A stretch of 5,448 bases of DNA from an uncultured Porphyromonadaceae bacterium. GTDB taxonomy: Bacteria; Bacteroidota; Bacteroidia; Bacteroidales; Muribaculaceae. Of the stretch, positions 1-5,306 are shown in pieces. A program made the position numbers and the translations under genes. The first letter of the stretch is position 1. The number at the start of each line of letters is the position of its first letter. The stretch covers positions 1-5,448 of the forward strand of contig CAJJOO010000121.1 in NCBI GenBank assembly GCA_905193395.1. The letters run 5' to 3'. The notes beneath the pieces were generated by a model that worked only from the letters and a program-made list of their open reading frames with translations, was not told the origin of the DNA and ran no database searches.

Positions 1-52
1 GAGCGCGACACTGGCAGTGTCGAGGTGAGCGGTTCGAGTCCGCTGTACTCCA
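1..52 (+). tRNA. tRNA-Ala (anticodon GGC), 3' part, cut by the left edge
   Basis: The 5' third of the gene lies outside the window. Visible parts are the 3' strand of the D-stem (1-4), an anticodon stem (6-10 with 18-22) closing a seven-base loop CTGGCAG, a five-base variable region, a T-arm (28-32 with 40-44) around TTCGAGT, the 3' acceptor strand (45-51) and discriminator A at 52. With T at position 33 of the loop, the anticodon reads GGC, which decodes alanine GCC. The acceptor strand has U at position 70, as needed for the alanine-specific G3:U70 pair, although position 3 cannot be seen. Arm sequences resemble those of bacterial tRNA-Ala. The CCA end is not encoded, so it must be added by a CCA-adding enzyme. 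Glycine was considered because GCC is its anticodon, but the loop register and discriminator A favour alanine. Confidence 0.9.
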
Positions 53-59
53 CAACTCG

Positions 60-91
60 GCGAATCGGAAAAATTTCCGGTTCGCTTTTTT
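60..91 (+). terminator. Intrinsic terminator of the tRNA transcript
   Basis: A near-perfect inverted repeat, about 10-12 base pairs with one T:G wobble, pairs 60-71 with 74-85. Six T residues follow directly (86-91). It lies 8 bases beyond the tRNA 3' end and has the classic hairpin-plus-U-tract form, so it should end the tRNA transcript. Its T-run overlaps the putative -33 element of the next promoter. Confidence 0.85.
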
Positions 92-119
92 GTTATATTG
101 TTATAAATACGTATATTTG
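89..119 (+). promoter_or_regulatory. Bacteroidetes-type promoter of the mntA-hepT operon
   Basis: TATATTTG at 112-119 matches the Bacteroidetes -7 consensus TAnnTTTG exactly. TTTG at 89-92 lies 19 bases upstream, which suits the -33 element. Transcription would start near base 124-126. The -33 element sits inside the T-tract of the preceding terminator. The assignment rests on motif match and spacing only. Confidence 0.7.
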
Positions 120-141
120 CCCCGGTATGAAGATGATTGAG

Positions 142-438
142 ATGAATATGGACAAGATTGTGGCCCTGTGCAAGAAGTACAAGGTTGCGAAACTGTGGGT
201 ATTCGGTTCAATCCTCACCCCCCGCTTCAACGACGAAAGCGACGTGGATTTTATTGTCGATTTTGACGAAAAGCAGATTGAACTGCTTGACTACGCCGAC
301 AATTTCTTCGATTTTATCCATGAAATAGAGGATGTTGTAGGCCGAAAGGTGGATATGGTGGTGAACAAGTCGATTAAAAACCGATTCTTCCGGGCCGAGG
401 TCGACGAAACCCGTAAATTATTATGGAGCGCGCTATAA
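142..438 (+). CDS. mntA: MntA-type nucleotidyltransferase antitoxin
   Basis: This 98-residue protein is a minimal nucleotidyltransferase (MNT) of the polymerase-beta fold. The family signature is present: GS at residues 22-23, ten residues later DVD (D34, D36), and a third acidic residue, D71, on a later strand (KVDMVV). In characterised MntA-HepT (type VII toxin-antitoxin) pairs, this enzyme uses ATP to attach AMP units to a tyrosine of the HEPN toxin, silencing it. Its stop overlaps the start of the hepT-like gene by 16 bases, the usual antitoxin-first, translationally coupled layout. I chose ATG 142 because the predicted transcription start near 125 then leaves a leader of about 17 bases. 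ATGs at 127, 133 and 148 are in frame and cannot be excluded. The reading frame stays open upstream into the tRNA, which is not meaningful. Base composition is lower in G+C than in the metabolic genes of the window. Confidence 0.88.
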   Translation: MNMDKIVALCKKYKVAKLWVFGSILTPRFNDESDVDFIVDFDEKQIELLDYADNFFDFIHEIEDVVGRKVDMVVNKSIKNRFFRAEVDETRKLLWSAL

Positions 439-767
439 GCAAGACCCTTGAAGATATCAGTGGCGCGATTTCGGAAATAGATTCTTTCTTTGAGAGTCGG
501 CCAAGGCGTTATGATGTATATTTGTCTGACGTGTGTCTGCGTCGGGCAATTGAGCGCAATATTACAATCATCGGCGAGGCCATGAACAGATTATTGAAAA
601 ATGCTCCTGAAATAAATATTACCTCCGCTCGACGGATAGTAGATACCCGCAATTACGTAATTCATGGTTACGACAGCGTCACTGATGATATCATGTGGGG
701 GATAGTGGTCCGCCATTTGCCGATTTTGAAATCTGAGGTCGACCGATTGTTGGACTCCGATTTGTGA
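423..767 (+). CDS. hepT: HepT-type HEPN ribonuclease toxin (DUF86)
   Basis: A 114-residue, mostly helical protein with the HEPN RNase motif RX4HXY: R76, H81 and Y83, in the context RNYVIHGY. R76 and H81 would form the composite RNase active site of the dimer. Y83 corresponds to the tyrosine that the partner nucleotidyltransferase AMPylates in studied systems. Length and motif placement fit full-length HepT/DUF86 proteins, so it looks intact. HepT proteins are reported to cleave mRNA or tRNA; the target here is unknown. The start at 423 lies inside the last codons of mntA, so expression should be coupled and the toxin made only after the antitoxin. Rows 541-660 are about 42-43% G+C by my count, against about 60% in the wbpP-like gene. 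Function is inferred from family and pairing. Confidence 0.9.
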   Translation: MERAISKTLEDISGAISEIDSFFESRPRRYDVYLSDVCLRRAIERNITIIGEAMNRLLKNAPEINITSARRIVDTRNYVIHGYDSVTDDIMWGIVVRHLPILKSEVDRLLDSDL

Positions 768-781
768 TGCATTTGTGATGC
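761..781 (+). repeat. 10-base direct repeat at the hepT stop codon
   Basis: TTTGTGATGC occurs at 761-770 and again at 772-781, separated by one base, so the period is 11 bases, about one helical turn. The first copy contains the hepT TGA stop at 765-767. The second lies just upstream of the next promoter. It may be a small duplication or a binding site; nothing in the sequence decides between them. Confidence 0.6.
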
Positions 782-794
782 GCTTTGGGGGGCG

Positions 795-825
795 TTGTTT
801 TATTGGGGTGTTTTTTGTAACTTTG
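795..825 (+). promoter_or_regulatory. Bacteroidetes-type promoter of the epimerase gene
   Basis: TAACTTTG at 818-825 matches the -7 consensus TAnnTTTG. TTG at 795-797 lies 20 bases upstream and fits a -33 element. Transcription would start near 830-832, giving a leader of about 57 bases before the ATG at 888. It lies in the 120-base gap after hepT, so the epimerase is probably transcribed separately from the toxin-antitoxin pair. Confidence 0.65.
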
Positions 826-832
826 CGGGACG

Positions 833-856
833 GGCCGCCGGACGAGCGGCCGTTTT
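833..856 (+). other. GC hairpin followed by TTTT in the epimerase leader
   Basis: GGCCGC (833-838) pairs fully with GCGGCC (846-851) around a seven-base loop. One G and four T residues follow. It could be a weak terminator for hepT read-through, an attenuator, or a stabilising hairpin at the extreme 5' end of the epimerase mRNA, because the predicted start is next to it. The T-run is short, so I do not call it a firm terminator. Confidence 0.4.
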
Positions 857-887
857 ACTGATTTGTTAATAATTTCTTAGCAATATA

Positions 888-1865
888 ATGTCTACCAAAG
901 TTTTAGTTACCGGAGGGGCCGGATTCATCGGGTCGAACCTGTGCGAGCATCTACTGGAAAATGGTTATCGTGTGCGTTGTCTTGACAATTTTGCCACGGG
1001 CCACATGCACAACCTTATCCCCCTGATTGAGCGTTATCCCGAGTCTTTTGAACTGCAGGTCGGCGACATCCGCAATATCGAGAATTGCCGCAAGGCCGTG
1101 GACGGAGTGGAATATGTGTTCCACGAGGCCGCCCTGGGTTCGGTGCCCCGTTCGATAAAGGACCCGGCCACCACCAATGCCGTGAATATCGGCGGTTTCC
1201 TGAACATGATCATCGCCTCGCGCGAGGCCGGCGTGCGCCGCTTTATTTTCGCTGCCTCATCCAGTACATACGGCGACAGCAAGTCGCTGCCGAAGGTCGA
1301 GGATGTGATAGGCAAGCCGCTTTCGCCCTATGCCATAACCAAATATGTCGACGAACTGTATGCCGATGTCTTCGCGCGCACTTACGGCGATTTTGAGTAC
1401 ATCGGTCTGCGATATTTCAACGTGTTCGGCCGCCGTCAGGACCCCAACGGCGCCTATGCCGCCGTCATTCCGCTGTTCGTGAAGAAGTTCCTCAACCACG
1501 AGGCGCCGAACATCAACGGCGACGGCCTGTACAGCCGCGATTTCACCTATATCGACAATGTGATACAGATGAATATGCTGGCCATGACCACAAAGAATCC
1601 CGAGGCCGTGAACCAGATTTACAACACGGCCTACGGCGAACGCACCACGCTGAACCAACTGGTTGACTATCTGCGCGAATTCCTTGGCGAGGCCGACGCC
1701 GCCATCCGCGACATCGAGCCTACGCACGGACCCAACCGTGCGGGCGACATCCCCCATTCGCTGGCGTCGATCGACAAAGCACGACGCCTGCTGGGCTATG
1801 CTCCGGAATTTGACATGCGCCGCGGACTCCGCGAGGCCTGTGCCTGGTATCGCGAAAACCTCTGA
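888..1865 (+). CDS. wbpP: UDP-N-acetylglucosamine 4-epimerase, WbpP/TviC type
   Basis: A 325-residue extended short-chain dehydrogenase/reductase that should interconvert UDP-GlcNAc and UDP-GalNAc (or their uronic acids) in the cytoplasm using bound NAD, feeding polysaccharide or glycan synthesis. The Rossmann motif GGAGFIG spans residues 9-15 and D33 would bind the adenosine ribose. The catalytic set is S124-S126 with Y148xxxK152. Stretches diagnostic of WbpP are LGSVPRSI (83-90), FNVFGRRQDPNGAYAAVIP (177-195) and INGDG..SRDF (209-219). S291 in GDIPHSLA occupies the position of Tyr299 in E. coli GalE. A small residue there is associated with accepting N-acetylated sugars. The length is close to that of family members. 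The AT-rich leader has no clear Shine-Dalgarno site, as is common in Bacteroidetes. No glycosyltransferase or other polysaccharide gene is adjacent. The family is secure; the exact substrate is inferred. Confidence 0.92.
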   Translation: MSTKVLVTGGAGFIGSNLCEHLLENGYRVRCLDNFATGHMHNLIPLIERYPESFELQVGDIRNIENCRKAVDGVEYVFHEAALGSVPRSIKDPATTNAVNIGGFLNMIIASREAGVRRFIFAASSSTYGDSKSLPKVEDVIGKPLSPYAITKYVDELYADVFARTYGDFEYIGLRYFNVFGRRQDPNGAYAAVIPLFVKKFLNHEAPNINGDGLYSRDFTYIDNVIQMNMLAMTTKNPEAVNQIYNTAYGERTTLNQLVDYLREFLGEADAAIRDIEPTHGPNRAGDIPHSLASIDKARRLLGYAPEFDMRRGLREACAWYRENL

Positions 1866-1874
1866 GGACCGGGA

Positions 1875-2534
1875 ATGTATTATTTCAAGGAACTTTTTGA
1901 TTTCCTGGACCAACTGGCCGTGAACAACGACCGGGTATGGTTCAACGCACACCGCGCCGAGTTCGAGCGTCTGCGCGGGATGTGGCTCGAGGACCTGGAC
2001 CGTCTGATAGGTTTGCTGAGTGTCGAGAGTCCGGAACTGTCGATGCTGACGGCGGCGCGCTGCACCTACCGCATAAACCGCAACCTGCGTTTTTCGGCCG
2101 ACAAAACGCCTTACAAGACCCATGTGGCCGCGGAGATAACGAAAAACGGTCGCAATTCGGGCTACGCGGGCTACTACATATCGGCGGGCGACGACAACGA
2201 ACTGTTCGGCGGCCTCTGGGCACCCGAGCCGGCCAAACTGGCTAAAATCCGCCGCGCCATCGTGGACAATTTCGAGGAATGGGAGGCAATAGACAACGCT
2301 CCGGAGATGAAGCGTCTGTTCCCGGGCTGGTGGGGGCCGACGCTGAAGACCGTCCCGCGCGGATATGCCAAGGACCATCCGCAGGCGGCCTATCTGCGCC
2401 TGCTGCATTATGGAAAATGCGCCGAAGTGGGGCGGAAATTCTATCTTGACCCCGCGTGGCCCGAGCGTGCCGCGGAAATGATGTCGGCCCTCAAACCGAT
2501 GGTCGACTTCCTGAACTATACGATAGACGAGTGA
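1875..2534 (+). CDS. DUF2461 family protein of unknown function
   Basis: A 219-residue protein that I recognise as DUF2461 (TIGR02453-type). Family hallmarks are the N-terminal NNDRVWF (residues 17-23), the central block from Y65 to H83 containing RFSADKTPYKTH (72-83), a G/Y-rich strand region (96-104) leading to GGLWAPEP (112-119), and VPRGY (160-164) followed by HP (168-169). No signal peptide or membrane segment is visible, so it is probably cytoplasmic. No function or catalytic residues are established for the family to my knowledge. It begins 9 bases after the epimerase stop, with GAGGA six bases before the ATG, so it is probably co-transcribed and has one of the few plausible Shine-Dalgarno sites here. 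That linkage does not prove a role in sugar metabolism. Its end converges on aroC. Confidence 0.88.
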   Translation: MYYFKELFDFLDQLAVNNDRVWFNAHRAEFERLRGMWLEDLDRLIGLLSVESPELSMLTAARCTYRINRNLRFSADKTPYKTHVAAEITKNGRNSGYAGYYISAGDDNELFGGLWAPEPAKLAKIRRAIVDNFEEWEAIDNAPEMKRLFPGWWGPTLKTVPRGYAKDHPQAAYLRLLHYGKCAEVGRKFYLDPAWPERAAEMMSALKPMVDFLNYTIDE

Positions 2535-2572
2535 CGGCGGGTGCTACCCGGCCATAAGCGCCGCTGTCCGGC

Positions 2573-3649
2573 TCAGATGCGGGCGGCGCGGGCCATGAGC
2601 AGCGCGTCGAGGGCCGTAATGGCCGCCATTGCGGCCACGACAGGCACGGCGCGGGGCACCACACAGGAATCGTGCCGTCCATGGGGATGCAGCGTGACCT
2701 CGCGTCCGTCGGCGGTGATGGCCATTGTCTCGCGCATAAGTGTTGCCACGGGCTTGAAGGCGACGCGGAATGTGACGGCGCGGCCGTTGGTGATTCCGCC
2801 CTGGATTCCGCCGGAATGGTTTGTGATGGTGGTTATGCGGCCGTCTCGGGCTAGCACGAAACGGTCGTTCATCTCGCTGCCCAGGCGGCTTACGCCGTCG
2901 AAGCCCATGCCGTAGTCGAATCCTTTCACTGCATTGATACTCAGCATCGCCGAGGCCAGCATGGCCTGGAATTTGCCGTAAACAGGCTCGCCGAGACCGG
3001 CGGGCAGACCGGTGATTACACCGCCGATGATTCCTCCGACGGTGTCGCCGGCTTCGGCCACATGGCGGGCCAGGCGTTCCATTTCGGCATCGGTTTCGGC
3101 GTCCGGACAGCGCATTCGGTGGGAATAAACCTGCTCGAAATCAAGGGTCTCGATGGGCTTTGTCAGCGCCACGCTGCCCACCTGGCGGGTGAATGCATGG
3201 ACGCGTATGCCGTGTGCGGCGAGGGCCGCTTCGGCCAAAGCGCCGGCGGCCACACGCATTGCGGTCTCGCGGGCCGAAGAGCGTCCGCCGCCGCGGTGGT
3301 CGCGGATGCCGTATTTCATCTGGTAGGTGTAGTCGGCGTGCGAGGGACGGTAGACGTCGCGGAGGTGGTCGTAGTCCGAGGGGCGCTGGTCCAGGTTTTC
3401 AATCAGCAGCGCAATCGGGGTGCCTGTGGTGACGCCGTCGAGCACGCCGGAAAGGATGTGCACGCGGTCGGCCTCGTTGCGAGCCGATGAGATGCCCCCG
3501 CTGCCGGGGCGTCGACGGTCGACGGCGGCCTGAACTGCCGCGGGGTCGACGGCCACGCCGGCGGGCATGCCGTCGATAATGGCTGTAATGGCCGGTCCAT
3601 GGCTCTCGCCTGCTGTCGTGAGCCTGAAAATTTTGCCGAAAGTATTCAT
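2573..3649 (-). CDS. aroC: Chorismate synthase
   Basis: AroC converts 5-enolpyruvylshikimate-3-phosphate to chorismate by eliminating phosphate, using reduced FMN. It is the last shikimate step, in the cytoplasm. The 358-residue protein shows the family signatures in order: GESHG (14-18, catalytic H17), YRPSHADYTY (100-109, H104), RDHRGGGRSSARETA (116-130), SINAVKGFDYG near the middle, and GRHDSCVVPRAVP (324-336). Length is typical. In the region after RRRPG the protein reads GSGGISSARNEAD, whereas E. coli AroC has GTSRYTTQRREPD, so the conserved Arg is replaced by G52. The RHD motif is followed by Ser rather than the commoner Pro. All the core motifs remain, so I expect it to be active. It starts 2 bases after the ybaK stop and is the last gene of the leftward cluster. 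No T-rich terminator follows its stop. Confidence 0.97.
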   Translation of the reverse strand: MNTFGKIFRLTTAGESHGPAITAIIDGMPAGVAVDPAAVQAAVDRRRPGSGGISSARNEADRVHILSGVLDGVTTGTPIALLIENLDQRPSDYDHLRDVYRPSHADYTYQMKYGIRDHRGGGRSSARETAMRVAAGALAEAALAAHGIRVHAFTRQVGSVALTKPIETLDFEQVYSHRMRCPDAETDAEMERLARHVAEAGDTVGGIIGGVITGLPAGLGEPVYGKFQAMLASAMLSINAVKGFDYGMGFDGVSRLGSEMNDRFVLARDGRITTITNHSGGIQGGITNGRAVTFRVAFKPVATLMRETMAITADGREVTLHPHGRHDSCVVPRAVPVVAAMAAITALDALLMARAARI

Positions 3650-3651
3650 TA

Positions 3652-4137
3652 TTAATCTGTAAGGTCGGCTACTTCTGCACCGACAAATTTAATCAACTGT
3701 GCCGGGTCGACCTTGAGTTGCAGGCCACGCATTCCGGCGCTGACATATATAAAAGGTAATTGTGTAGCGGTTTTGTGGAAAAAGGTTGGGAAGGGCTTTT
3801 TCATGCCCAGGGGCGAGCAGCCGCCGCGGATATAGCCGGTGACGCCGAGGAGTTCTTTCATGGGAATCATCTCGATTTTTTTGACACCGGCGGCAGCGGC
3901 GGCCTTTTTCAGGTTCACCTCGCAGTTGCCGGGCACCACGCATACAAAGAAATGCCCGGGACCGGAGGTGAGTACCAGGGTCTTGAACACACAGGCGATG
4001 TCCTCGCCGAGCGAGGCGGCCACATGCGAGGCCGCGAGGTCATTTTCATCGACCTCGTAAGGAATGAGTTCGTATGGAATAGCGGCGCGGTCCAGGAGCC
4101 GTGCGGCGTTGGTTTTTGCAATCTTGACTTTTCCCAT
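3652..4137 (-). CDS. ybaK: YbaK-type Cys-tRNA(Pro)/Cys-tRNA(Cys) deacylase
   Basis: A 161-residue single-domain protein of the YbaK/ProRS-editing superfamily. YbaK hydrolyses cysteine wrongly attached to tRNA-Pro by prolyl-tRNA synthetase, acting in trans in the cytoplasm. Visible hallmarks are VFKTL (50-54), with K52 at the position of the essential lysine of E. coli YbaK, LKKAAAAAG (76-84), and TGYIRGGCSPLGMKK (100-114), which forms the substrate pocket. The C-terminal YVSAGMRGLQL matches the YVSGGKRGL block of E. coli. Length is typical (E. coli 159). It is the middle gene of a leftward cluster, 51 bases after aroB and 2 bases before aroC, so it is almost certainly co-transcribed with aroC. 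No metabolic link to chorismate is known; the arrangement may simply be shared housekeeping expression. Other INS-superfamily deacylases are less likely given the motif match. Confidence 0.93.
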   Translation of the reverse strand: MGKVKIAKTNAARLLDRAAIPYELIPYEVDENDLAASHVAASLGEDIACVFKTLVLTSGPGHFFVCVVPGNCEVNLKKAAAAAGVKKIEMIPMKELLGVTGYIRGGCSPLGMKKPFPTFFHKTATQLPFIYVSAGMRGLQLKVDPAQLIKFVGAEVADLTD

Positions 4138-4155
4138 GATTTTGTGCAGCAGATT

Positions 4156-4175
4156 GGTGTGGAGAGGGTGTGGAG
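4156..4175 (-). repeat. 9-base direct repeat in the aroB-ybaK gap
   Basis: On the plus strand GGTGTGGAG occurs at 4156-4164 and 4167-4175, separated by AG, giving an 11-base period. On the coding strand this reads CTCCACACC twice, about 20-45 bases upstream of the ybaK start. I see no TAnnTTTG promoter in this 51-base gap. A protein-binding site or chance repeat are both possible. Confidence 0.5.
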
Positions 4176-4188
4176 TTCCGCAGGGCGT

Positions 4189-5259
4189 TCAGACGCCCAT
4201 CAGGTCGCGGTAGATGTCGAGTGCGCCGGCAACCTTTTCGGCGCTTATCTCGATGTCGGTGCGTGGCCGGCCGACGTCTTCCAGCAGGGTGAAGTTGTAG
4301 GACCCGTCGGCGGTATTTTTCTTGTCCTGGGCCATGTAGCGCAGCAGTTCGGGATAATCGTCGCAGGTGAAGTTGAAGGCGTTATAGTTCTGCCGGACAT
4401 AAGCGGCGAACTGGTGGAGAGTGTCGGAGGGGAATCCGAGTTCGAGGTGGGACATGACCAGGGCCACCACGCAGCCCTGTGCCACGGCGAAACCGTGGGA
4501 GATGGGTGAGCGTCGGGCCATGGCCAGCGATTCGAAGGCATGGCCGGCGGTGTGGCCAAGGTTCAGCACCTTGCGGAGGCCTTTTTCGTGGAAATCTGCG
4601 TCGACGATGCGTTTCTTGACGTTGACGCTCTCCTCGAGCAATGAGAGCAGGCGGTCGGCGTCAAAACCGGGATATACGACGCTGTAATTCATCAGTCGGG
4701 CCAGCATTTCGGGGCTGTCCAGAAGGGCGTGCTTGAGCATTTCGGCATATCCCGAGAGGAGTTCCTGCTGGGGCAGCGTGATGAAGAATCCTGTCGAGAT
4801 TATGGATGCGACGGGTTCGGCGAAGGTGCCGATCTGGTTCTTGCAGCCTTCGAAATTGATGCCGTTCTTTCCGCCCACGGAGGCGTCGACGGCGGCCAGC
4901 AGTGTGGTGGGCACGTTGACGAAGCGTATTCCGCGCTTGAACGTGGCGGCGGCGAAGCCGCCCAGGTCGGAAACCATGCCGCCGCCAAGATTGATAATCA
5001 CCGAATTGCGGTTGGCGTTGTTGTCGGCAAGGGCTTTCCATACGCCGCGTGCGGCATCGAGATTCTTGTTGATGTCGCCGGCCTTGACTGTAATCTGCGT
5101 TGCGCCGGCCACGGCTTTCGACTGTTCGAGCAGTACGGGCATCACAAATTTGACGGTGTTGACGTCGTTTACCACGAAGACACGGGGATTTTCCAGGTCG
5201 GCCACCAGGGTGTCGATGGCTTCGCCTACAAGATTGGTGAATATAATCTTTTGTTCCAT
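4189..5259 (-). CDS. aroB: 3-dehydroquinate synthase
   Basis: AroB converts DAHP to 3-dehydroquinate, the second shikimate step, using NAD and a divalent metal (usually Zn or Co) in the cytoplasm. The 356-residue protein shows the NAD-binding GGGMVSDLGGF (92-102), PTTLLAAVDASVGGKNGIN (117-135) with D125 and K131, SGYAEMLKHALL (169-180), NLGHTAGH (233-240) and SHGFAVAQG (254-262). Metal ligands should be E173, H236 and H255, all present. QDKKN (311-315) near the C-terminus is also typical. In E. coli the last metal-site motif reads HGEAVA. Here it is HGFAVA, with Phe replacing the non-ligand Glu. The length is close to that of family members. It begins 48 bases after the stop of the HAD gene and ends 51 bases before ybaK. 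No good promoter is seen directly upstream, so it probably belongs to a longer leftward operon. Confidence 0.97.
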   Translation of the reverse strand: MEQKIIFTNLVGEAIDTLVADLENPRVFVVNDVNTVKFVMPVLLEQSKAVAGATQITVKAGDINKNLDAARGVWKALADNNANRNSVIINLGGGMVSDLGGFAAATFKRGIRFVNVPTTLLAAVDASVGGKNGINFEGCKNQIGTFAEPVASIISTGFFITLPQQELLSGYAEMLKHALLDSPEMLARLMNYSVVYPGFDADRLLSLLEESVNVKKRIVDADFHEKGLRKVLNLGHTAGHAFESLAMARRSPISHGFAVAQGCVVALVMSHLELGFPSDTLHQFAAYVRQNYNAFNFTCDDYPELLRYMAQDKKNTADGSYNFTLLEDVGRPRTDIEISAEKVAGALDIYRDLMGV

Positions 5260-5306
5260 AATCAGATAGCAGAAAGACGGTTTTGTTACAGCAGAGAGGG
5301 CCGGGG

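Noticed and set aside
1..52. tRNA-Gly as the identity of the tRNA fragment
   Set aside because: The seven-base loop places GGC, not GCC, at the anticodon, and discriminator A plus U70 fit alanine.
25..141. Upstream extension of the mntA reading frame to an ATG at base 25
   Set aside because: It would run through the tRNA T-arm, the terminator and the promoter. The encoded N-terminus has no match to the nucleotidyltransferase fold.
1257..2408. A 383-codon open frame on the minus strand opposite the epimerase and DUF2461 genes
   Set aside because: It overlaps two well-recognised plus-strand genes, has low-complexity Arg/Val/Ala-rich content and no recognisable domain. Long antisense frames are expected in GC-rich coding DNA.
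2535..2572. Small inverted repeat (CGGGT at 2538-2542 with ACCCG at 2546-2550) between the convergent DUF2461 and aroC genes
   Set aside because: The stem is only 5 base pairs with a 3-base loop and no T-run on either strand. A bidirectional terminator is expected here but this does not support one.
3062..3490. Plus-strand 142-codon frame inside aroC
   Set aside because: It lies wholly within the coding region of a clear chorismate synthase and is Gly/Ala/Val/His-rich, as expected for a shadow frame.
3760..4509. A 249-codon plus-strand open frame opposite ybaK and the end of aroB
   Set aside because: It is antisense to two convincing genes, spans their intergenic gap and shows no family motif.
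5260..5306. Possible separate promoter for aroB in the gap after the HAD gene
   Set aside because: On the minus strand I find no TAnnTTTG with a suitably spaced TTG. The closest match, TATCTGAT, is too weak.
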